This document shows, one piece after another, positions 57,818-64,000 of a stretch of DNA of 64,000 nt (position 1 is its first letter; each line of letters begins with the position of its first letter). Under the pieces are notes generated by a model. It was not told the DNA's origin. It saw nothing but the letters and a program-made list of their open reading frames with translations, and did not search any database. The translations under genes were made by a program, and so were the position numbers. The DNA is from Motiliproteus coralliicola (GTDB lineage: Bacteria; Pseudomonadota; Gammaproteobacteria; Pseudomonadales; Balneatricaceae): contig NZ_QQOH01000001.1 in assembly GCF_003345655.1 (NCBI RefSeq), positions 1,364,001 through 1,428,000 of the forward strand. Reading direction: 5' to 3'.

Positions 57818-58468
57818 ATGAACCGCACTATAACTGAGCACGACCGCGAGGTCGCAGCACGGCTAAAACACTTTTATAACGCAAAGAAAAAGGAGCTAGG
57901 GTTAAACCAGACCATTTTGTCTGAACTCCTTGGCGTTAATCAAAGTTCAATAAGCCAAATGATGAACGCCACTATGGCGATGAATCTAAATCACAAAGCT
58001 ATGATGGCTGATGTGTTAGAAGTAGATATTTCTCAGATTGATCCGAAAATTAAATCTTCAATGCTGAGGGTGCTGCCTACTCCAACAACCGTAAAGGTCA
58101 AGTTCGCACTAGAAGGAGTTCCTGTGAACAACAACCTTAAAGTTACTACCTTACGACTGAGCACCGAGCAGGAAAGAATCTGCTATGCCATTGAATTAAA
58201 TACTGTTAGCGGAATCGCTGTAGCGGGCAGTCATGCTATTGCCGATCCTTCAGTCGAACCGATTGAAGGTGACACAGTATTTTTGGCCCGAGGTAATGGG
58301 GAAAAAATAATTGGATTATTATCCAATCCTGGCGGTAATAAAATACGCGTAAGTGCTGGTGAAAACGAAGTCACCTTGGATTTAAACAAAGAAGAGCCGT
58401 TGGCCTTCGATTTAATTCTCGGCTTCGAAATGAATCAGGCCAAACACGCAGATCGCGCAAAGCGATAA
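57818..58468 (+). CDS. cI-like: CI-type phage repressor (XRE helix-turn-helix)
   Basis: 216 residues. N-terminal XRE HTH (LGLNQTILSELLGVNQSSISQMMNATMAMNLNHKAMMADVLEV, about 27-75), then an oligomerisation domain with YAIELNTVSG ... GSHAIADPSVEPIEGDTVFLARG similar to the S24/LexA fold. The usual SxMEP catalytic Ser is not obvious, so self-cleavage is doubtful. It is the best candidate to bind the dispersed 17-bp palindrome. It begins 1 nt after the stop of the nuclease gene and is followed by its own terminator. Confidence 0.85.
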   Translation: MNRTITEHDREVAARLKHFYNAKKKELGLNQTILSELLGVNQSSISQMMNATMAMNLNHKAMMADVLEVDISQIDPKIKSSMLRVLPTPTTVKVKFALEGVPVNNNLKVTTLRLSTEQERICYAIELNTVSGIAVAGSHAIADPSVEPIEGDTVFLARGNGEKIIGLLSNPGGNKIRVSAGENEVTLDLNKEEPLAFDLILGFEMNQAKHADRAKR

Positions 58469-58474
58469 ACCTTA

Positions 58475-58516
58475 AAGGGCGCAGAAAAATATGCGCCCTT
58501 CCTTATTTCTTTTTTA
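58475..58516 (+). terminator. Intrinsic terminator behind the repressor
   Basis: AAGGGCGCA - GAAAAATA - TGCGCCCTT, a 9-bp stem followed by CCTTATTTCTTTTTT. Confidence 0.85.
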
Positions 58517-58531
58517 TTAGCAGGGCTAATA
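58515..58531. promoter_or_regulatory. 17-bp palindromic operator, site 20 (TATTAGCAGGGCTAATA)
   Basis: Directly upstream of the nucleotide hydrolase-excisionase-integrase operon. TATAAA (58530-58535) at the +15 offset could be a -10, but then transcription would start after the first ATG, so the second Met (58553) may be the true start. Confidence 0.85.
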
Positions 58532-58534
58532 TAA

Positions 58535-58963
58535 ATGTCATTAACTGAAACCATGCCGTCTTATCAGCCGCTACAACCCGAAAACGATCCGACAGGCCGT
58601 GGGCAGCACGAACCTGGCGCCAAAGTAGACGCAGGAAAAACCCGGCTCGACCTAGTACTAGGTGCCTTTGCAAACGCATTAATGGGTGTCGGTGAAGTAG
58701 GCACATTCGGCGCAAGAAAATACACCGACGATGGATGGCTGAGCGTACCAAACGGTAAGGCACGATACTCTGACGCCCTACTCCGACATTACTTCAAAGA
58801 ACAACGCGGTGAAATAATCGACTCGGACTCCAGACTCCACCATGACCTACACTTAGCTTGGAACGCCTTAGCCCGTGTTGAGCTTCGCATCAGAGAAGAG
58901 CAAGAGGCGATGACTGCACTACAGGCCAGTTTACCTGAGCCCCAACCCGTGCCATCGACATGA
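58535..58963 (+). CDS. dATP/dGTP diphosphohydrolase N-terminal-like protein (PF18909 type)
   Basis: 142 residues (136 from the ATG at 58553). KVDAGKTRLDLVLGAFANALMGVGEVGTFGARKYTDDGWLSV then YSDALLRHYFKEQRGEIIDSDSRLHHDLHLAWNALARVEL. The K.D.GK.RL ... GA.KY ... W ... H.....AW....L pattern is that of the phage family annotated as dATP/dGTP diphosphohydrolase N-terminal domain, related to MazG-type enzymes. Such proteins trim purine deoxynucleotide pools. It precedes xis (4-nt overlap), an odd location. Confidence 0.7.
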   Translation: MSLTETMPSYQPLQPENDPTGRGQHEPGAKVDAGKTRLDLVLGAFANALMGVGEVGTFGARKYTDDGWLSVPNGKARYSDALLRHYFKEQRGEIIDSDSRLHHDLHLAWNALARVELRIREEQEAMTALQASLPEPQPVPST

Positions 58964-59154
58964 GCAAATGGGTCCGACTGAAAAAATATTGCGAACTAAC
59001 AGGTGAAACCGAATCCAGCGTTCGCCTAAAACGTGAGCAAGGTCACTGGGCCGAAGGCTTCCACTATAAAAAGCTAGCGGCAGATAGTAGGATTTGGATT
59101 CACACTGAACGAGTGGATCAATGGGTAGAAAACGAAAGTGGCCTGTCGGAATAA
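58960..59154 (+). CDS. xis: Excisionase
   Basis: 64 residues: WVRLKKYCELTGETESSVRLKREQGHWAEGFHYKKLAADSRIWIHTERVDQWV, a small winged-helix protein of the lambdoid Xis type that directs the integrase to excise. It overlaps int by 34 nt and the preceding gene by 4 nt, the classical xis-int arrangement. Confidence 0.85.
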   Translation: MSKWVRLKKYCELTGETESSVRLKREQGHWAEGFHYKKLAADSRIWIHTERVDQWVENESGLSE

Positions 59155-60380
59155 CCGAGAGAACGCTAACGGACGGCAAGAAGCGTTTCCAGTTAGCGTT
59201 CACCTTTCGCGGAACCCCAATCCGTAAACTGACCGAACTAAACGTCAACGCTGCCAACGCAAAGTACCTCTCCAACTTACGCGCAGTCATCCTCGTTGAG
59301 ATTGCAGATGGCACCTTCCAGTTCGGAAAGTACTGGCCTGATAGCAAAGAAGCCCAGAAGTATGACCGCGCAAATAGCGAAACCAAACTCATCTCCACAC
59401 TGCTGACCGAGCAGATCGCACAGTTCCGAAAGCAAAAAAGCATTGAACCCGGAACCATTGATACCTACGAAATCAACGTCAATAACCAATTGATTCCAGC
59501 GTTTGGCCATCTACGCCTAGTAGATCTCACAACTCGACACATCGAAGAGTGGGTCCGCCACCACAGCGCGACGGTCAGCTCCGCCAGAACCTACCTCATT
59601 CCACTAAAGCATGTCTGTCGTGCTGCACACCGGTACGGTGAGATCCAAAAAAACCCGCTTGCCGACGTTGATTACAAATCTTTGCAGCCGAAAGACGAAC
59701 GCATCCGCGACGACAGCGACTCAATTGATCCTTTCTCGATGGACGAGGTCGTTCAGATCGTCAACAACGCGATGCCTTGGTCTAAAAACGTCATCAAAGC
59801 CAACTTCTTTATGGGCCTACGCCCTTCAGAATTAATCTGCCTGAAGTGGACCGACATAGATTTCGGCGCCAAAACCGTCACGATCCAGAGGGCAGTAGAT
59901 CATCGCGGCGTTATTAAAAGGACAAAAACCGACTCCACCCGAGTAATAGAACTAATCCCTCCGGCACTAAGCGCCCTGTTAGAACAACAAAAGTACAACC
60001 AAGGACGATCCGAATTCGTTCTGATCAGCCGCCGAGGAACCCCGTTCCCCAGCTATAGAAATCTCCATCTACACTGGGGGAAAGTACTAGCGAACTGCAA
60101 AGGAATTCGCTATCGATCGCCTTATCAGATGCGACACACATTCGCCTCACAAATGCTCAGCAATAAGGAGGACATATTCTGGGTAGCACATATGTTGGGA
60201 CACAAAGATATAAAAACTGTCCAACAACATTATTACCGATGGATACCCAAACCCGAGGGTGAGTTCAAAACCAACACGGATTGGGAAAAAGCGCTAAATT
60301 CTGCAGAAAAACGCACAGAATTCGCACATGGAAAAACTACCGGGATACAAGTCGATGAAATCATTACAAAGATCCACTAA
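59121..60380 (+). CDS. int: Tyrosine recombinase integrase
   Basis: 419 residues. N-terminal arm-binding part (DUF3596-like: GITERTLTDGKKRFQLAFTFRGTPIRKL), core-binding part, then catalytic residues: Arg in FFMGLRPSELICLKW, YQMRHTFASQML (Arg) and MLGHKDIKTVQQHYYRW (His and nucleophile Tyr near 370). It is the last phage gene; its stop is inside the 5' end of the phoH reading frame, so the attachment site is probably at or just after its 3' end. Confidence 0.93.
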   Translation: MGRKRKWPVGITERTLTDGKKRFQLAFTFRGTPIRKLTELNVNAANAKYLSNLRAVILVEIADGTFQFGKYWPDSKEAQKYDRANSETKLISTLLTEQIAQFRKQKSIEPGTIDTYEINVNNQLIPAFGHLRLVDLTTRHIEEWVRHHSATVSSARTYLIPLKHVCRAAHRYGEIQKNPLADVDYKSLQPKDERIRDDSDSIDPFSMDEVVQIVNNAMPWSKNVIKANFFMGLRPSELICLKWTDIDFGAKTVTIQRAVDHRGVIKRTKTDSTRVIELIPPALSALLEQQKYNQGRSEFVLISRRGTPFPSYRNLHLHWGKVLANCKGIRYRSPYQMRHTFASQMLSNKEDIFWVAHMLGHKDIKTVQQHYYRWIPKPEGEFKTNTDWEKALNSAEKRTEFAHGKTTGIQVDEIITKIH

Positions 60381-60420
60381 GCTGTATATCCTCGATACCA
60401 ACGTTCTGCTGCACGATCCC
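60340..60420. other. Probable right attachment junction (att) at the 5' end of phoH
   Basis: AT-rich phage sequence with the int stop (60378-60380) meets the conserved phoH coding sequence (YILDTNVLLHDP, from about 60385). The exact core cannot be defined without the left junction. Confidence 0.5.
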
Positions 60421-61752
60421 AACTGTCTAATCGAATTTAAGGAGCAAGATATCGTCATCCCGATGACGGTTCTCGAAGAGCTGGACAGCATCAAAGACCG
60501 CAAGAAAAACGTCGCCCAGGAAGCCCGAATCGCGATCCGCGCCATCGATCGTATTCTCAGCCAGGCCGCCTCTCCCGAAGAGATCAGTGGCGGTGTACAG
60601 ATCACCCTGCCGACCCCGGATCCCGACACCGTACTGGGCAAGCTGTCGATCTTCCCGGATCACGAACTCTCGATGCGCAAAGGCTTCCTGCCGGACCACA
60701 ACAACAACGACAACCACATCATCAACTCTGCCCTGCACCTGCAGTCGCTCTACCCGGACCGTCAGGTCACTCTGGTCACCAAAGACATCAACATGCGGCT
60801 CAAGGCCCTCGGCGCCGGACTCAAGCGGGTCGAGGATTACCGCACCGATCAACTGATCTCCGATCTGGACCTGCTGACCCCCGGCTACCACAAGATCGAC
60901 GGCAACTTCTGGGACCAGGTCAGCGAAGTCAAAACCGAGCAGGAGCGCGGCCATACGTTCCACCATCTTGCCCGCGACATACTGCCCGATACCTACCTGA
61001 ACGAATATATCTTCGATGACGAAGGCTTCGCGGCTCGAGTCGAAGAAGTGGGAGAAGAATCGATTACCCTGTTGGACATCAACCAACAGTTCCTGCTCGA
61101 TCAACAGTGCTGGGGAATCAAACCGTTGGATCTGCCCCAGAGCTTCGCCATGGACGCACTGACCGATCCCAATATCGACCTGTGCATCATCAACGGTGCG
61201 GCCGGCTCCGGTAAGACCCTGCTGGCACTGGCGGCCTGTCTAGAGCAAGTGATCGAGCACAAACGCTACAACAAGATCATCGTCACCCGCTCAACCCCGC
61301 CGGTTGCCGAAGATATCGGTTTCCTGCCCGGCACCGAGGAGGAGAAGATGACCCCCTGGCTCAGTGCGATCCAGGACAACCTCGAAGCGATGCACGAGGG
61401 GGATGAACAGCCCCACAGCTCGATCAAATACACCATCGAGAAGGCCAACATTCAGTTCAAGTCGCTGAACTTTATCCGGGGTCGAAGCATCCAGGAAGCG
61501 TTGGTGTTGATCGACGAAGCCCAAAACCTGACCCCCTCGCAGCTGAAAACGATCCTGACCCGTTGCGGCAAGGGCACCAAGATGATCTGCCTGGGCAACC
61601 TGGCGCAGATCGACTCCAACTACCTTACACCGCTGACCTCAGGACTAACCTATATCGTCGAACGCTTCAAAGACTACGAAGGCTGCTCGACCATCCATCT
61701 GCAAAGCGTGGTGCGTAGCGCCCTGGCCGAATTTGCCGAAAGCAATCTTTAG
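60355..61752 (+). CDS. phoH2-like: PhoH-family ATPase with N-terminal PIN domain
   Basis: About 465 residues from the ATG at 60355. A PIN ribonuclease domain (YILDTNVLLHDP ... VLEELDSIKDRKKNVAQEAR) precedes a PhoH ATPase with INGAAGSGKTLLALAACLEQ (Walker A), VLIDEAQNLTPSQLK (Walker B) and LGNLAQID. PIN-PhoH proteins are RNA helicase/ribonucleases of unknown physiological target. Host gene: codon use is GC3-rich. Its 5' end overlaps int by 26 nt, so its original promoter and start were probably replaced by phage DNA. Confidence 0.9.
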   Translation: MKSLQRSTKLYILDTNVLLHDPNCLIEFKEQDIVIPMTVLEELDSIKDRKKNVAQEARIAIRAIDRILSQAASPEEISGGVQITLPTPDPDTVLGKLSIFPDHELSMRKGFLPDHNNNDNHIINSALHLQSLYPDRQVTLVTKDINMRLKALGAGLKRVEDYRTDQLISDLDLLTPGYHKIDGNFWDQVSEVKTEQERGHTFHHLARDILPDTYLNEYIFDDEGFAARVEEVGEESITLLDINQQFLLDQQCWGIKPLDLPQSFAMDALTDPNIDLCIINGAAGSGKTLLALAACLEQVIEHKRYNKIIVTRSTPPVAEDIGFLPGTEEEKMTPWLSAIQDNLEAMHEGDEQPHSSIKYTIEKANIQFKSLNFIRGRSIQEALVLIDEAQNLTPSQLKTILTRCGKGTKMICLGNLAQIDSNYLTPLTSGLTYIVERFKDYEGCSTIHLQSVVRSALAEFAESNL

Positions 61753-62048
61753 GCCTGCCACACACCTGCAACAACAGGCGGGACTGCCGTAAGTCCGGAT
61801 CGAACCGGCCGGCAGTCCTGCCATTAGCTCCCCCGCCCCCATCGATTAGCGGCTCAGCCCGTGGCCGCTTTGTTGTGATAGATCATTGTATGAGCGCCCC
61901 CAGACGCTATGATCTGATGAGGGGCCCATGAAATCGCGCGACCGGAACCTCTGGGCCCCAGCCATGGCATCGCGATCGATTCTGAAGGCGCCGAGGCGGC
62001 CATTAGCAACATCGAAACCAGCGTCAGCTGATTGAGGGGGTGTCCCTT
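61753..62048. other. Chromosomal intergenic region with inverted repeats
   Basis: About 300 bp. GGCGGGACTGCCG and CGGCAGTCCTGCC (about 61778-61825) form a 13-bp stem (one G-T) with a long loop, and GGGGCCCA ... TGGGCCCC occurs near 61921-61958. Neither is followed by a T-run. No gene or copy of the phage palindrome. Confidence 0.5.
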
Positions 62049-63560
62049 ATGCCCCGCCGACACCTGCAGTCGCAATACCTGCGCAATCTCAAGCGATTGC
62101 TGCTGGCGATCGTCGGCATCACCATTGTGGGGTTGGGCATCGCCACCAGCCTGCTGCTTCTCAAAGAACGTCAGACTATCCTGCGCAATTCCGGCGCCAA
62201 CCTCCAAGCCATCGCCGTAACCCTCAGCAAGGAAGCAGACGCCACGCTGGATCACGGCGCCGCCAGCCTCGAGCGAATCAAGCCGCAGCTAAAGTTTGAT
62301 GACCGCGGCCAACTGCAGGATCCCGACGCCATTCATCGCCTACTGGAGACTGAGAGCAACTTCTATAATCGCGCCATCGGCTCCGACAAATTCGGCCATA
62401 TGGAAGTTTTCGATGCGAACGGTTTTGTCGTCGCCAATTCCGACATCCACCCATTCGCCACTACCAACGTCGCCGACAGGAAATACTTCCAACACCACCG
62501 GATCAACCCAGATAACCGCCTGTATATCAGCCAACCTCACCTGAGCGAGTACAGCGGTGAACCGATCCTGCACCTGACGAAACGGCTGCAGGATACTGAG
62601 CAGCAATTCCTCGGCGTCATCGGCATCCACTTAAAACTCAGCCACTTCGACAGCCTCTATGGGCAACTGGATCTCAATGACGGTAGCCATGTCACCCTGT
62701 TGCGCACCGATGGCTGGGGCGTTTTCCGCTACCCGCAAATGGAGGCCTTCTACAAGCGTTCTCTGGCGGGCAACCGCCGTTTCAACAAGATGCTGGCACA
62801 AGGCAGCGGATACTTACCGATCAACCCCAGTCCTTATGATGGAGTGCGCCGATTGGTGGCTTATCAGATCAGTGACAGCTATCCGATCCTGAATCTGATC
62901 AGCGTTCCTGAGGCCCAGTTATTGCGCCATTGGCGCCGCCAGTCATTAAGAACGCTGAGTTATGCCACGCTTGGCGGCCTGATGCTGCTGGGGTTGACCC
63001 TGTTCACCTATCACCAGCTCAACCGGCTGCAGAGTACCCTTCGCGCCTCCAGCAGCGATCCCCTGACCGGGTTGGCCAACCGTCGTGAGCTTGACCGACG
63101 GCTGACCGATGAATGGCGCCGGGCTCGGCGCAAACGGCACAGCCTGTCGATGCTGTTTATCGACATCGATCACTTCAAAAGCTACAACGATCATTATGGA
63201 CATCAAGCCGGTGACGACTGTCTGGTCCGGGTCGCCGAGGCCCTGCAACAGCAGTTCCGTCGTGGTGGCGAGCTGGTGTGCCGGTACGGCGGCGAAGAGT
63301 TTGTCGTACTCCTGTCCCAGGACAGTCTCACCGATCGACCAGAGCAGATGGCCGATCAGCTGCGCTTGAGAATCCAACGGCTGGGACTCAAGCATGATTA
63401 CTCCGATACCGCCGAAGTGGTCACCATCAGCCTCGGCGTTGCCACCCTGATCCCCATGGATAACGAACCCGCCACCCTGATCCGGCTGGCCGATGAGGCC
63501 CTCTACCAGGCCAAACGCAATGGCCGCAATCAGGTCGCCCTGGCACCGACAAGCCCCTGA
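62049..63560 (+). CDS. Membrane diguanylate cyclase with periplasmic dCache-like sensor
   Basis: 503 residues. A transmembrane helix (LLLAIVGITIVGLGIATSLLLL, about 15-38), periplasmic PDC/Cache-type domain (DKFGHMEVFDANGFVVAN ... LSEYSGEPILHLTKRL), second helix (YATLGGLMLLGLTLFTYHQL) and a C-terminal GGDEF domain with RYGGEEF at about 412-418, an active-site variant. The I-site reads RGGE instead of RxxD, so product inhibition may be weak. It makes c-di-GMP from GTP. An in-frame GTG at 62040 is an alternative start. Confidence 0.9.
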   Translation: MPRRHLQSQYLRNLKRLLLAIVGITIVGLGIATSLLLLKERQTILRNSGANLQAIAVTLSKEADATLDHGAASLERIKPQLKFDDRGQLQDPDAIHRLLETESNFYNRAIGSDKFGHMEVFDANGFVVANSDIHPFATTNVADRKYFQHHRINPDNRLYISQPHLSEYSGEPILHLTKRLQDTEQQFLGVIGIHLKLSHFDSLYGQLDLNDGSHVTLLRTDGWGVFRYPQMEAFYKRSLAGNRRFNKMLAQGSGYLPINPSPYDGVRRLVAYQISDSYPILNLISVPEAQLLRHWRRQSLRTLSYATLGGLMLLGLTLFTYHQLNRLQSTLRASSSDPLTGLANRRELDRRLTDEWRRARRKRHSLSMLFIDIDHFKSYNDHYGHQAGDDCLVRVAEALQQQFRRGGELVCRYGGEEFVVLLSQDSLTDRPEQMADQLRLRIQRLGLKHDYSDTAEVVTISLGVATLIPMDNEPATLIRLADEALYQAKRNGRNQVALAPTSP

Positions 63561-63599
63561 TTTTCAACCCCTACACAAAAAAAGAAAAATAAATGACAA

Positions 63600-63640
63600 A
63601 TATCGAGTAATTTGCTAGCCAAGTCCGTATAATGTGCGGC
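63600..63640 (+). promoter_or_regulatory. Probable -10 box of the DEAD-box helicase gene
   Basis: TATAAT at 63628-63633, about 35 nt before the ATG; no strong -35 hexamer at 16-18 nt. Upstream DNA is AT-rich. Confidence 0.5.
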
Positions 63641-63667
63641 CCTAATTTCCCCTTTCCGGTATCCACC

Positions 63668-64000
63668 ATGTCCGACACCCCCCGTTTCGACGAGCTTGAG
63701 CTTGGCGAAAATATCCTTCGTGCGCTGACCGAACTCGGCTACGAAACCCCCTCCCCGATCCAGGCCCGCTGCATCCCGATTCTGCTCAATGGCCAGGACG
63801 TACTCGGCATGGCTCAGACCGGTACCGGAAAAACCGCCGCTTTCGCATTACCGTTGCTGCAGCGCATCGACCTCAAGGCCAGCCACCCCCAAGTACTGGT
63901 GCTGTGCCCGACCCGCGAACTGGCGGTACAGGTCGCCGAAGCCTTCCAGGCCTATGCCCGCTTTATGCGAGGCTTCCACGTGCTGCCGATCTACGGCGGC
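63668..64000 (+). CDS. DEAD-box ATP-dependent RNA helicase (partial, runs off right edge)
   Basis: First 111 residues: Q motif region ([19 protein letters not shown]), motif [19 protein letters not shown] and motif Ia [11 protein letters not shown]. Typical of bacterial DeaD/CsdA or RhlE/RhlB-type helicases that unwind rRNA and mRNA structure; the C-terminus needed to say which lies outside the window. Confidence 0.92.
   Translation, partial: MSDTPRFDELELGENILRALTELGYETPSPIQARCIPILLNGQDVLGMAQTGTGKTAAFALPLLQRIDLKASHPQVLVLCPTRELAVQVAEAFQAYARFMRGFHVLPIYGG

Noticed and set aside
45027-58963. 2-aminoadenine (Z-genome) pathway, suggested by a family A polymerase, MazG-like enzyme and dATP/dGTP hydrolase-like protein
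   Set aside because: No PurZ (adenylosuccinate-synthetase-like) protein and no DatZ HD-domain protein were found in the window, so the key step is missing.
60427-61104. Long minus-strand ORF opposite phoH
   Set aside because: A shadow of the GC3-rich phoH gene; the plus strand has all PIN and PhoH motifs.
1-64000. tRNA genes and insertion sequences
   Set aside because: No cloverleaf-like segment was noticed and no transposase or terminal inverted repeat pair was seen; a dedicated scan was not possible here.

Overview
The window is almost entirely a temperate, podovirus-like prophage (about 1-60.38 kb) followed by about 3.6 kb of bacterial chromosome (PhoH-type ATPase, membrane GGDEF cyclase, start of a DEAD-box RNA helicase). 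The flanking genes and their base composition fit a gammaproteobacterium, perhaps a marine Oceanospirillales-like one; this taxonomic guess is inference. The left prophage end lies outside the window. The right end is the tyrosine recombinase gene, whose 3' end overlaps the 5' end of phoH.

Layout. (1) 1-30.4 kb, minus strand, read leftward: lipoprotein, small and large terminase, papain-like hydrolase, fibre/adhesin, head decoration and adaptor proteins, P22-type portal, scaffold, a Tad2-like anti-Thoeris protein, N4-gp56-type capsid, head-tail adaptors, four internal/ejected proteins ending in a 1,904-residue polyvalent protein (nuclease plus zincin), lysis genes, tail nozzle, central fibre with a gpJ-like C-terminus, then a PP-loop ATPase / threonine-aldolase cassette. 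(2) 30.4-32.9 kb: a small plus-strand gene cluster with its own terminator, then a 1.2-kb non-coding, repeat-rich region with a GTGACAC iteron-like array (candidate origin or control region). (3) 32.9-57.0 kb, plus strand: an HTH protein, nine tandem genes sharing a MNFQL N-terminus, a large unknown zinc-finger protein, an M20/M28-like peptidase, a CsrA-like protein, many tiny ORFs, family A DNA polymerase, 3'-5' exonuclease, nucleotide-pool enzymes, primase-helicase, RecB-like nuclease, SNF2-type helicase and a probable ssDNA-binding-type protein, closed by a strong terminator. (4) 57.1-60.4 kb: PD-(D/E)XK-like nuclease, CI-type repressor, nucleotide hydrolase-like protein, excisionase and integrase.

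The most striking feature is a 17-bp palindrome (consensus TATTAGCA-N-TGCTAATA, N one base, with CGCT/AGCT/GCTGATA variants) that occurs about 20 times throughout the prophage and was not seen in the chromosomal flank. Copies stand at the head of nearly every transcription segment on both strands, twice exactly between the -35 and -10 boxes of a promoter, once over a start codon, and several times inside genes. It looks like the distributed operator set of the phage repressor, comparable in idea to the stoperators of mycobacteriophage L5, but palindromic and often fused to a -10 box. The second candidate novelty is the nine-gene tandem family at 33.6-37.0 kb, in which two unrelated body types share one N-terminal peptide.
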